The translations under genes and the position numbers were made by a program. DNA of 39,913 bases from Candidatus Roizmanbacteria bacterium CG02_land_8_20_14_3_00_36_15 (lineage in GTDB: Bacteria; Patescibacteriota; Microgenomatia; UBA1406; GWC2-37-13): contig PEUF01000055.1 in assembly GCA_002780795.1 (NCBI GenBank), positions 1-39,913 of the forward strand, given 5' to 3'. Positions 33,297-39,913 of this stretch are shown one piece after another. Within the stretch, counting starts at the first letter, position 1; each line of letters opens with the position of its first letter. The notes below the pieces were generated by a model that saw only the letters and a list, made by a program, of their open reading frames with translations, was not told where the DNA came from and searched no databases.

Positions 33297-35243
33297 CTAA
33301 ATTTTTTCAAGCTCTCTCTTTGCTTCCTCTTCCGTGATGTTCTTTTGGGAAGATGAATAATAAAAACGAAGGCTGAGCTTATTTCTAAATATAGAAACAA
33401 CTTCGATTTTTTGCAGCAGGTTAGATTGGAAGGCTAATTTTTTTATCATCTGGAAGGTGTGTTTGGGTTCTAATTCAAAGGTTTTATCAAGCTTGATGAC
33501 AGCATAAGGAGTAATTGGTTTATAATTAGGTATTTGGCGGTAATCATCAATCAGCTTTTGTAAGTCAATTTCTGTTAAAAAAACGCCATTCTTTTCTTCT
33601 ATTTTTATTTCATTCGTTATCATTTGTCCAAGGCCGTCGTTAATATTTAATTCTTTATACAACGCTTCAACAATTCCTTTAAGATCAAAATAGTCCGTAT
33701 TGACAGCAATTCCTAATTTATAAACTTCTCTACAAGGACTGTCTTTTAAAACACTGTTCTTAAAATAAACCTTGGCAATTTCAAAAAATCTCATTACCCC
33801 TTTTTCACCAGGTGCAGTATTGTATCTGGTTTTAACGCTATTGTCTTTAATATTTTTGTAAAGAGAAGGTAAAAGACTCATCCTCATGTATTCGATTTCT
33901 TGAGAAATGCTATTTGAAAGTTTTAGGTGTTTTTCGGTTTTCAATCCCGAATCCTCGATCATTTCCTTTGAGATCATCGAATAGTTGATAAATTCATTTA
34001 AACCAATATATTTTAAAAAGTATTTTATTTTTGATTGAATTTTGAATAACTTTTCAATTTCTGGCGGTTGTCTTAGATAAACAATTGGTTGAAGTTGATT
34101 AGGAAGTTTATTGTAACCATAGATTCTCGCGACCTCTTCAACCAAATCCTCTTTAATATCAATATCATACTGTCTCCAAGAAGGTATGCTGACCGATACA
34201 ATCTTGGTGCGATCGTCCTCAAGATTGTTAATTTTAAATCCCAGAGAAGTAAAAATGCGCTTAATTTTTCTTGGTTCTATTGTAATTCCAATAATTTTAT
34301 TGAAAAATTCATAACTGACCGAGATTGACTTTCTTTTAAAATAGGGGTTTGGGTAGATGTCGATTATCTGAGAAGCAATTTTCCCAGCGGCAAATTTTTC
34401 TAAAAGTTCTCCTCCATAAACTAAGGTTGGTTCGACCCTTTCTTCATCAAGGCCTTTTTCAAATAAAGTGGCTGCCTCGGTCCTCTGACCAGTCGTCATA
34501 ATTGTTTTTCTGACGAGGTTTTTGTTGTAGGTTTGGACAAATAATATAATACTCTTTGTCTTGTTAGATACCGCCGAATTAGCTCCACCCATAATACCGC
34601 AAAGATCGATGAGTCTTCCCTCTCCATCTTCAATAACAATATCATTGCCCGAAAGAGTAATTTCTTTTTCATCAAGCGTGATAATTTTTTCTCCTTTTTT
34701 GCTTCGGCGCATAATCATCATCGATTTTTTTACTTGATCATAGTCAAAAACGTGAACGGGTTGACCCAAAGAAAGCATGAGATAATTTGAAATATCAACC
34801 ACGTTATTAATCGACCGAATACCGCAAAGCGTAAGTCTTTTACTAATCAATTCGGGCGATGGTTTCAAATTCAAGTCTTCAAAAACAAGGGCGGTGAATC
34901 TTGAGCAAAGATCCCTGTCTTTAATAATTACTTTTAAAGAATTTTTATTACAGTACTTTTTTTGGATGTTAACAAATTTGTAATCGTTTAGAGGATCAAA
35001 CTTTAGTTTTGCTTTTTTACCAAACTCAGGTAAAATAGCTTGGCACTCTTGGGCGATACCAAAAACTGAAGCAGCGTCAACGCGGTTAGAGGTGATTTCA
35101 ATGTTAAAAACATAATCGTCTCCCATCTTATCGACCTTCTCTACTGATGGACCGCATAATGAAAGGTATTTTTGGATATCATAAGGACTGGCATCAGTGT
35201 CAAGATATTCCAAAAGCCAGTTATAAGTGATTTTTATATTCAT
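33297..35243 (-). CDS. pheT: Phenylalanyl-tRNA synthetase beta subunit, short form
   Basis: A 648-residue beta subunit, shorter than the usual 780-800. The N-terminal KITYNWLLEYLD runs directly into FNIEITSNRVDAASVFGIA, so the roughly 110-residue EMAP-type tRNA-binding insert is missing. The B3/B4 editing region (LTLCGIRSINNVVDISNYLM), B5 domain (near 290-360), catalytic-like core (SIPSWRQYDIDIKEDLVEE) and a C-terminal FDX-ACB domain (PYAVIKLDKTFELEPKHTF) are present. It pairs with pheS two nucleotides upstream to charge tRNA-Phe. Confidence 0.93.
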   Translation of the reverse strand: MNIKITYNWLLEYLDTDASPYDIQKYLSLCGPSVEKVDKMGDDYVFNIEITSNRVDAASVFGIAQECQAILPEFGKKAKLKFDPLNDYKFVNIQKKYCNKNSLKVIIKDRDLCSRFTALVFEDLNLKPSPELISKRLTLCGIRSINNVVDISNYLMLSLGQPVHVFDYDQVKKSMMIMRRSKKGEKIITLDEKEITLSGNDIVIEDGEGRLIDLCGIMGGANSAVSNKTKSIILFVQTYNKNLVRKTIMTTGQRTEAATLFEKGLDEERVEPTLVYGGELLEKFAAGKIASQIIDIYPNPYFKRKSISVSYEFFNKIIGITIEPRKIKRIFTSLGFKINNLEDDRTKIVSVSIPSWRQYDIDIKEDLVEEVARIYGYNKLPNQLQPIVYLRQPPEIEKLFKIQSKIKYFLKYIGLNEFINYSMISKEMIEDSGLKTEKHLKLSNSISQEIEYMRMSLLPSLYKNIKDNSVKTRYNTAPGEKGVMRFFEIAKVYFKNSVLKDSPCREVYKLGIAVNTDYFDLKGIVEALYKELNINDGLGQMITNEIKIEEKNGVFLTEIDLQKLIDDYRQIPNYKPITPYAVIKLDKTFELEPKHTFQMIKKLAFQSNLLQKIEVVSIFRNKLSLRFYYSSSQKNITEEEAKRELEKI

Positions 35244-35245
35244 AG

Positions 35246-36283
35246 TTAGAACTGTTCTAAAAATCTAATATCTCCATCGTATAAGAGTCTCATATTATTA
35301 AGTCCTATTTTAATCATGATTAAACGTTCCAATCCAAAGGCAAAGGCCCAACCGTTATATATTTCAGGATTAATTTTTCCCTCGATTAATACGTTGTGGT
35401 GAACCATGCCAGCACCAGCCAACTCAAGCCAGCCTGATTTACAGACTTTGCATTTTTGATGGCCGATGGTACCTTTCCCTTTACAAATACTACAGGTAAT
35501 ATCGACCTCAAATGAGGGTTCAGTAAATTGAAAATGAAATGGACGAAGGCGAGCCTGATAGTCTTCACCAAAGTATTCTTTGACGAAATAGTTGATCGAA
35601 GCTTTAAGGTTTGTTATTGTAATATTTTTATCAATGCACAATGATTCAAATTGATGGAACATTGGTGTATGAGTGGTATCCCAATTTGGTCGATAACATT
35701 TCGCGATACTGACCATTCTGATGGGTGGCCTACCGCAGCGCCACATTTCTCGTACTTGACCGGAGGAAGTATGCGGAGAAAGGATCATTTTACCCAGTTT
35801 TGGTGCCGGCGGAACATCGATAAATAACGTTTCAAAATCATCGCGGGCTGGATGATCAGGAGGCATATTTAATGAATCAAAAGAAAAATACTCCCATTCC
35901 ACTTCCGGATAACTCATCCGAATAAAACCGATTCTTTGAAAGGTTTTAGATATTTTCTCAACTGTAGATGTAATTAAATGGAGACTGCCTCTAGGATAAG
36001 GCTTACCCGGCAAAGTCGCATCAAAAAATTCATCAGTTTTATTATTGGTTAACTCCAATTTCTTAATTTTTATTATTCTTTTAACTTCGTTTTTTAATTG
36101 ATTAATTTTTTGTCCATAAGCTTTTTTTTTATTAACTGGAACATCTTTTATTTTTTGCAGTAGCTTATTTATAAGGCCCTTTCGACCTAAATACTTAACT
36201 TCTAATTGATCAATGCTAGTTAAATCAGTTAAAGAAGAAAGTTCTTTATTGAGCTCGATGATAATATCCTTATTGTTTTGCAT
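35246..36283 (-). CDS. pheS: Phenylalanyl-tRNA synthetase alpha subunit
   Basis: About 345 residues from the ATG at 36283. The N-terminal coiled coil is followed by the class II core: motif 2 (MVSIAKCYRPNWDTTHTPMFHQFE), FTEPSFEVDI, and motif 3 (GWAFAFGLERLIMIKIG). A four-cysteine site (CSICKGKG ... CKVC) precedes GWLELAGAGMVH, as in some bacterial PheS. A frame reaching 36319 would add 12 residues, but that DNA holds a TTGTTA/17/TATAAT promoter, so the start at 36283 is preferred. It is cotranscribed with pheT. Confidence 0.95.
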   Translation of the reverse strand: MQNNKDIIIELNKELSSLTDLTSIDQLEVKYLGRKGLINKLLQKIKDVPVNKKKAYGQKINQLKNEVKRIIKIKKLELTNNKTDEFFDATLPGKPYPRGSLHLITSTVEKISKTFQRIGFIRMSYPEVEWEYFSFDSLNMPPDHPARDDFETLFIDVPPAPKLGKMILSPHTSSGQVREMWRCGRPPIRMVSIAKCYRPNWDTTHTPMFHQFESLCIDKNITITNLKASINYFVKEYFGEDYQARLRPFHFQFTEPSFEVDITCSICKGKGTIGHQKCKVCKSGWLELAGAGMVHHNVLIEGKINPEIYNGWAFAFGLERLIMIKIGLNNMRLLYDGDIRFLEQF

Positions 36284-36290
36284 AAGTAGA

Positions 36291-36319
36291 ATTATAGAGA
36301 AGAATCGATAAAATAACAA
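36291..36319 (-). promoter_or_regulatory. Leaderless-type promoter of pheST
   Basis: On the minus strand -35 TTGTTA (36319-36314), a 17-nt spacer and -10 TATAAT (36296-36291) end 7 nt before the pheS ATG at 36283. This leaves no room for a T-box or attenuator leader. Confidence 0.65.
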
Positions 36320-36357
36320 TATCTCTATTATATGATATAATATAGGTCTAAAATATT

Positions 36358-38124
36358 ATGACACATCTTAGCTCTGAACAAAAGACGGTATCAATGATGC
36401 CTCTTTTAATTACAGGACTATTAAATCCTGTCAAATTATCATCGGTCCAATCTCTTAAACAACTTCCTTTAATACGATTCAATCCAGATTTGATAAACAG
36501 AGTATTGAACCATTCGGTTAGAAGAAACGGGGAACAACATATAAATCCGAACCTTGTCGGTGGAGTTAGCCAAATTTTTAATCTTTATGACTTGTTTTAT
36601 TCTGGTGCCCCGCTTAGACAGTATTTACAACAAGACAAACATATCCCAGGTGCCCTGGATAGAAAAGCTAAGAAGGGCTTGATGCAGGCAGTAGATAATT
36701 TAAGTCAATTTATTTTAAATGGAGCCGATATTTTATATGCCACTCACACAGGTCAGAAGATTGGAGAGTCTCAAAGCTTAAACTCAAAAAAAATTAAAGG
36801 CCATACATATGACTCAAGCTTAAAATTTTTAAAGGATTTACGTGAGATAATTCAAGAAAAGCCTGAATTTTTAAATAATGTTTTTCATTCTCTTGAGAAT
36901 TTAGTGACCGTTCTTCAACAAGAGCAGGAGCATGACTTAGTTAAAGTTTTGTCTCAAGCCAATCTTCATTCTGATTTTTTCCATTTTATCACTAGATTTT
37001 CACAAACAATCAAAGATACTCTAGTTGCTGTTATTGGAAAGGAACATTACACAAGGTCGCTGCAAGCTAATTTTGTTTCGACCAAAACAAAAGATCGTAA
37101 AACAAGATTAAAAATTCCATCCGGTCTCTTACCTATAGTCGGAGTGATTGCCTTGGCAATTATACTAGGAGCTTGTGGTCCCGCTCCAAGCGCTTCTTCC
37201 CAAGAAGTAGTCGCCAATGCCCAGTCCACTGCCCAGGCGGTATGGGATCAAAAGACGTTTGAGTTCTGCGCGATGCAAAGTAATGCAAGTGTCTGCTATG
37301 AAGCCATGGAAAATCCACTTTCTGTTCCTGATGCTGCTGGAGCGGCCGAACAAGCAGCTAAAAGTTATGCTGTTTCTAATGGTATTACCCTTGACCCAAG
37401 AATTATTGAAGCGGTGAAAACATCTCAAAAGAGATATCAACAGTGGGGTGGAATAATCACAGACATTTATTCTAGTATGGATGATGGAACATTTTATGGT
37501 TGGGATTTTTCAACTTTACCAAAAGAGAGTCAGTATGATATGTTAGATGAGGTAGTCACTAAGGCAGAAGAAACTGATACACGTGTTATTCTTGATATCG
37601 GTCATGGTGGAGTCTACAGCCCTTGCCCTGCAGGCACACTTTGCGTTGCTATGGATCCAGTTTCGACCGCGCCTGGTTATATTTATGAAGAGGAGGATGT
37701 CGGCGCCACTGGTTGGTTTAAACTGCTTCTTGATAAAATCAGCGCTTCGTTTATCGGATCACGAGCCGATGAAGTTATTTACAGACTACCTCACACAATT
37801 AAACACCAAGATATCAGTCAATTAACTGCCTTAGATCAAATGTTTGATATAAGATTAATTTCAACCGACGCGGTTTCTACTTTAAAGCCGGGCGGATATT
37901 ATGTTGTGATTATTAGTTCTAGTAGACCCTCTGATGCAGATACTTTATCAGATTATTTAACTGAAAATCTCAATCCTGAAGAATTTGAAATATTTAATGT
38001 AGTATCATTAGCCGAAGCACAAGAAAAATTTTCTGGACAAATCCAAGCTCTTAGAGGAGTACAGCGTTCTGCTTGGCCTAATGTAGAAGATATTTCGCGT
38101 GCGGTAATTGTGCGTAGAAAATAA
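36358..38124 (+). CDS. Unrecognised protein with internal lipobox and amidase-like C-terminal region
   Basis: A 588-residue protein of unknown family. Residues 1-255 are helical and soluble. Residues 243-273 look exactly like a lipoprotein signal (Lys/Arg-rich stretch, hydrophobic GLLPIVGVIALAIIL, then lipobox LGAC with Cys273) but lie in the middle of the protein. No in-frame ATG precedes it closely, so this is not simply a missed start. The C-terminal region has VILDIGHGGVY (near 410) and an acidic YIYEEED (near 441), weakly recalling the metal site of Amidase_3 N-acetylmuramoyl-L-alanine amidases, but the expected SIHAN motif would be ISTDAV, lacking His. It is divergent from pheS; TATAAT lies at 36336-36341. 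Confidence 0.5.
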   Translation: MTHLSSEQKTVSMMPLLITGLLNPVKLSSVQSLKQLPLIRFNPDLINRVLNHSVRRNGEQHINPNLVGGVSQIFNLYDLFYSGAPLRQYLQQDKHIPGALDRKAKKGLMQAVDNLSQFILNGADILYATHTGQKIGESQSLNSKKIKGHTYDSSLKFLKDLREIIQEKPEFLNNVFHSLENLVTVLQQEQEHDLVKVLSQANLHSDFFHFITRFSQTIKDTLVAVIGKEHYTRSLQANFVSTKTKDRKTRLKIPSGLLPIVGVIALAIILGACGPAPSASSQEVVANAQSTAQAVWDQKTFEFCAMQSNASVCYEAMENPLSVPDAAGAAEQAAKSYAVSNGITLDPRIIEAVKTSQKRYQQWGGIITDIYSSMDDGTFYGWDFSTLPKESQYDMLDEVVTKAEETDTRVILDIGHGGVYSPCPAGTLCVAMDPVSTAPGYIYEEEDVGATGWFKLLLDKISASFIGSRADEVIYRLPHTIKHQDISQLTALDQMFDIRLISTDAVSTLKPGGYYVVIISSSRPSDADTLSDYLTENLNPEEFEIFNVVSLAEAQEKFSGQIQALRGVQRSAWPNVEDISRAVIVRRK

Positions 38125-38130
38125 TTTTTT

Positions 38131-38478
38131 TTAAGATTTTGCTTTTTCCACTATTTTTTCGAAGACAGGAGGATATTTGAGAGCAATTTGAGATAATATC
38201 TTTCGATCAAGTTCAACCTTTTTTTCTTTAAGCTGATGGATAAAGTGGTTGTATTTTATGCCTTTTTGAGCTAAAGCGGCGTTTAAACGAATGATCCAAA
38301 GCTTGCGGAAATCGTGCTTTTTGTCCTTTCTTCCGGTAAAGGCATACTCACCGGCATGGAGAACCACTTCTTTCGCCTTTCGGAATGATTTATGACGGGT
38401 TAACCAATAACCTTTAGCCAGTTTTAAAACTTTTTTATGTTTCTTTTTAGTGAGAATTCCCGATTTTACTCTTACCAT
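38131..38478 (-). CDS. rplT: 50S ribosomal protein L20
   Basis: A 115-residue L20. MVRVKSGILTKKKHKKVLKL, YWLTRHKSFRKAKEVVLHA and RLNAALAQKGIKYNHFI are the family's conserved stretches. It is an early assembly protein that binds 23S rRNA, and in many bacteria it represses its own operon. It is last in the thrS-infC-rpmI-rplT run, 44 nt after rpmI. It converges on the unrecognised gene with a 6-bp gap. Confidence 0.97.
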   Translation of the reverse strand: MVRVKSGILTKKKHKKVLKLAKGYWLTRHKSFRKAKEVVLHAGEYAFTGRKDKKHDFRKLWIIRLNAALAQKGIKYNHFIHQLKEKKVELDRKILSQIALKYPPVFEKIVEKAKS

Positions 38479-38522
38479 ACTTTAAAAACTTAATGAACTT
38501 TTTAACTTTATAACTTTATAAC

Positions 38523-38717
38523 TCATCTGCCTAGCATCTTTTTTATTTTTTTCTTGTACCGACCTTCGACTGTTTTCATTAATTTGAGTTGGCGAATTCG
38601 CCTTTTTGACTTTTTGCTACGTAAATGTCTAAGATACTGAGAACGATGTAAAATCTTTCCCCCCTTAGTCATCTTAAATCTTTTAACCGCTGATTTATGA
38701 GTTTTTTGTTTAGGCAT
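38523..38717 (-). CDS. rpmI: 50S ribosomal protein L35
   Basis: A 64-residue basic protein beginning MPKQKTHKSAVKRFKMTKGG, the L35 signature, with SQYLRHLRSKKSKRRIRQLK following. It lies 24 nt after infC and before rplT in the conserved operon order. Confidence 0.96.
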   Translation of the reverse strand: MPKQKTHKSAVKRFKMTKGGKILHRSQYLRHLRSKKSKRRIRQLKLMKTVEGRYKKKIKKMLGR

Positions 38718-38741
38718 AGTATTTTTACTCTTAACATCTAA

Positions 38742-39275
38742 CTATTTTTTTCTAGCAATCACCGTTCGAATAACCCTTCCTTCCAAACGTGGGGGTTTGG
38801 GCAGATTAACATCTCCCAGCTGGCTAATAAACTTATTAATCAAATCAAAACCCATATTTTTTTTAATAATCTCTCTACCGCGCAAACCTAAGTTAAGCCT
38901 TAATTGATTCCCGTCAGATAAAAACTCTTTTCCTTTATTAATCAACCTGTTTAGATCTGCTGGCCCAATAAAAAGCGATAACTTTAAATCTTTGACAACA
39001 CTTTTCTTTATCCCCTTTTTCGCTTCTTGCAACTTTTTTTCTTCCTGATATAAAAACTTTTTAAAATCGATTATTTTAGCAACAGGAGGATGGGCGTTGG
39101 GTGCAATTAACACTAAATCAACCTCTTGTTCCTGAGCTTTCCTCAAGGCTTCGGCTTTGGATATTACTCCTATCTGTTTACCTTTATCATCAATAACTCT
39201 CAAACTTTCAGCCTGAATTCGATAATTGGTAAAATAAAACTTTCTTACCTGACGATGTCTATGCGAAATTCTCAA
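38742..39275 (-). CDS. infC: Translation initiation factor IF-3
   Basis: About 177 residues. The N-terminal domain has NYRIQAESLRVIDDKGKQIG and LRKAQEQEVDLVLIAPNAHP with PVAKIIDFKKFLYQEEKK, and the C-terminal domain has VKDLKLSLFIGPADLNRLIN and DGNQLRLNLGLRGREI. No ATG is available upstream of the conserved start: the candidates are TTG at 39275, overlapping thrS by 17 nt, or ATT at 39269. A rare start (AUU) is the classical means of infC autoregulation in E. coli. It is followed by rpmI. Confidence 0.95.
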   Translation of the reverse strand: MRISHRHRQVRKFYFTNYRIQAESLRVIDDKGKQIGVISKAEALRKAQEQEVDLVLIAPNAHPPVAKIIDFKKFLYQEEKKLQEAKKGIKKSVVKDLKLSLFIGPADLNRLINKGKEFLSDGNQLRLNLGLRGREIIKKNMGFDLINKFISQLGDVNLPKPPRLEGRVIRTVIARKK

Positions 39276-39913
39276 TTTGTTTTCTAAGTTTTTCGATAAA
39301 CTGATAAAGGTTAACTAATCCTAAATCTTTTCCTTCCCTTGTTCTAACGCTTACTTTATAAACTTTATTAACCTTATAACTTTCTAACTCTCGTTCTCCA
39401 ATTATAACCATGTATGGCACTTTTTGCAAGGTAGATTCTCTGATTTTAGATCCCAAAGTCTTATTATCAAGGTTTAATTCAGCCCTAATATTATTTTTTA
39501 ATAAGACATTTTTAACTTTTAAGGCATAATCCTGAAATTTGTCTGAAACCGGTAAAATTGCAAGCTGGATAGGTGAAAGCCATAAAGGAAACGCTCCGGC
39601 GTAGTGTTCTACGAGAATCGCAAAAAAACGCTCCAATGAACCGGCGATTGCCCGATGAATGACAACCGGTCTTTTAATTTCCCCCTTTTCATCAATGTAT
39701 TCAAGTTTAAATCGTTCCGGTAAGGAAAAATCTATTTGGATTGTGCCACATTGCCATTCCCTTCCAAGTGCGTCTTTGATTATAAAATCGAGTTTTGGAC
39801 CGTAAAAAGCCGCCTCTCCTTCCTTAACAGTAAATTTAACTTTTTTCAAACTAACCGCTTTTTTGATTTTATCTTCAGCGTTTTTCCAGACGGCATCGGA
39901 CCCTAAATATTTG
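39259..39913 (-). CDS. thrS: Threonyl-tRNA synthetase, C-terminal part (cut by window edge)
   Basis: The frame stays open to the window end, where it reads KYLGSDAVWKNAEDKIKKAV, so the 5' part lies outside. The visible part includes GEAAFYGPKLDFII, the motif 3 region PVVIHRAIAGSLERFFAIL, and the anticodon-binding domain starting LSPIQLAILPVSDKFQDYA. It charges tRNA-Thr. It overlaps infC by 17 nt, giving the classic thrS-infC-rpmI-rplT order. Confidence 0.96.
   Translation of the reverse strand, partial: KYLGSDAVWKNAEDKIKKAVSLKKVKFTVKEGEAAFYGPKLDFIIKDALGREWQCGTIQIDFSLPERFKLEYIDEKGEIKRPVVIHRAIAGSLERFFAILVEHYAGAFPLWLSPIQLAILPVSDKFQDYALKVKNVLLKNNIRAELNLDNKTLGSKIRESTLQKVPYMVIIGERELESYKVNKVYKVSVRTREGKDLGLVNLYQFIEKLRKQIENFA

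Noticed and set aside
36284-36357. T-box or attenuator leader before pheS
   Set aside because: The -10 box ends 7 nt before the pheS ATG, leaving no leader RNA.

Overview
The window looks like a chromosomal segment of a Candidate Phyla Radiation (Patescibacteria) bacterium, most likely of the Microgenomates (OP11) type. It is AT-rich and gene-dense. Its 16S rRNA has a canonical anti-Shine-Dalgarno tail but diverges at normally invariant helices. It carries a Gram-positive-style type IV pilus machine with many short pilins, large GT-C/O-antigen-type membrane proteins, and a compact set of translation genes. TGA is used as a stop, which argues against the code-25 lineages (Gracilibacteria, Absconditabacteria). 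The phylum placement is inferred from these traits, not from a database search.

Layout: 88-909 is a SAM-hydrolase-like (DUF62) gene ending in a strong terminator. A lone 16S rRNA gene (about 990-2510, minus) follows, with no 23S downstream. MreB (minus) and an O-antigen ligase-like membrane protein with TPRs (plus) are divergent at about 3.7 kb. The 6.1-8.7 kb region is an accessory island: two nucleotidyltransferase-fold proteins and a RecB-like PD-(D/E)XK nuclease with a probable Fe-S cluster, with the last gene bracketed by direct-repeat arrays. From 9 to 16 kb there are pilins, a methyltransferase and three large envelope or glycosylation membrane proteins.

From 15.8 to 26.5 kb lies the type IV pilus locus. 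pilB, pilT, pilC and a pilin run on the minus strand; a holB-like gene, five or six pilins/pseudopilins and pilM-pilN-pilO run on the plus strand. Next come minus-strand translation and RNA genes: rpsP, rnc, nusB and a short rpmF. After these are recG preceded by a 37-codon membrane micro-gene, a class A penicillin-binding protein, pheT-pheS, an unrecognised large protein with an internal lipobox, and the rplT-rpmI-infC-thrS operon, whose thrS is cut by the window edge.

Three features stand out. First, a 126-nt multi-stem element occurs twice (about 9.55 and 21.69 kb), roughly 90% identical, with a compensatory base-pair change between copies; both copies border pilin genes. Second, at least eleven genes have a -10 box only 6-8 nt before the ATG, which implies widespread leaderless mRNAs; this also settles several start codons (pilB, pheS, a pilin). 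Third, the nucleotidyltransferase gene at 7.6-8.6 kb sits between direct-repeat arrays that include 10-bp GGTGGGAATA units, and its stop codon lies inside the repeat. A family of perfect hairpins around TCAGGTAC/GTACCTGA is scattered through intergenic DNA.
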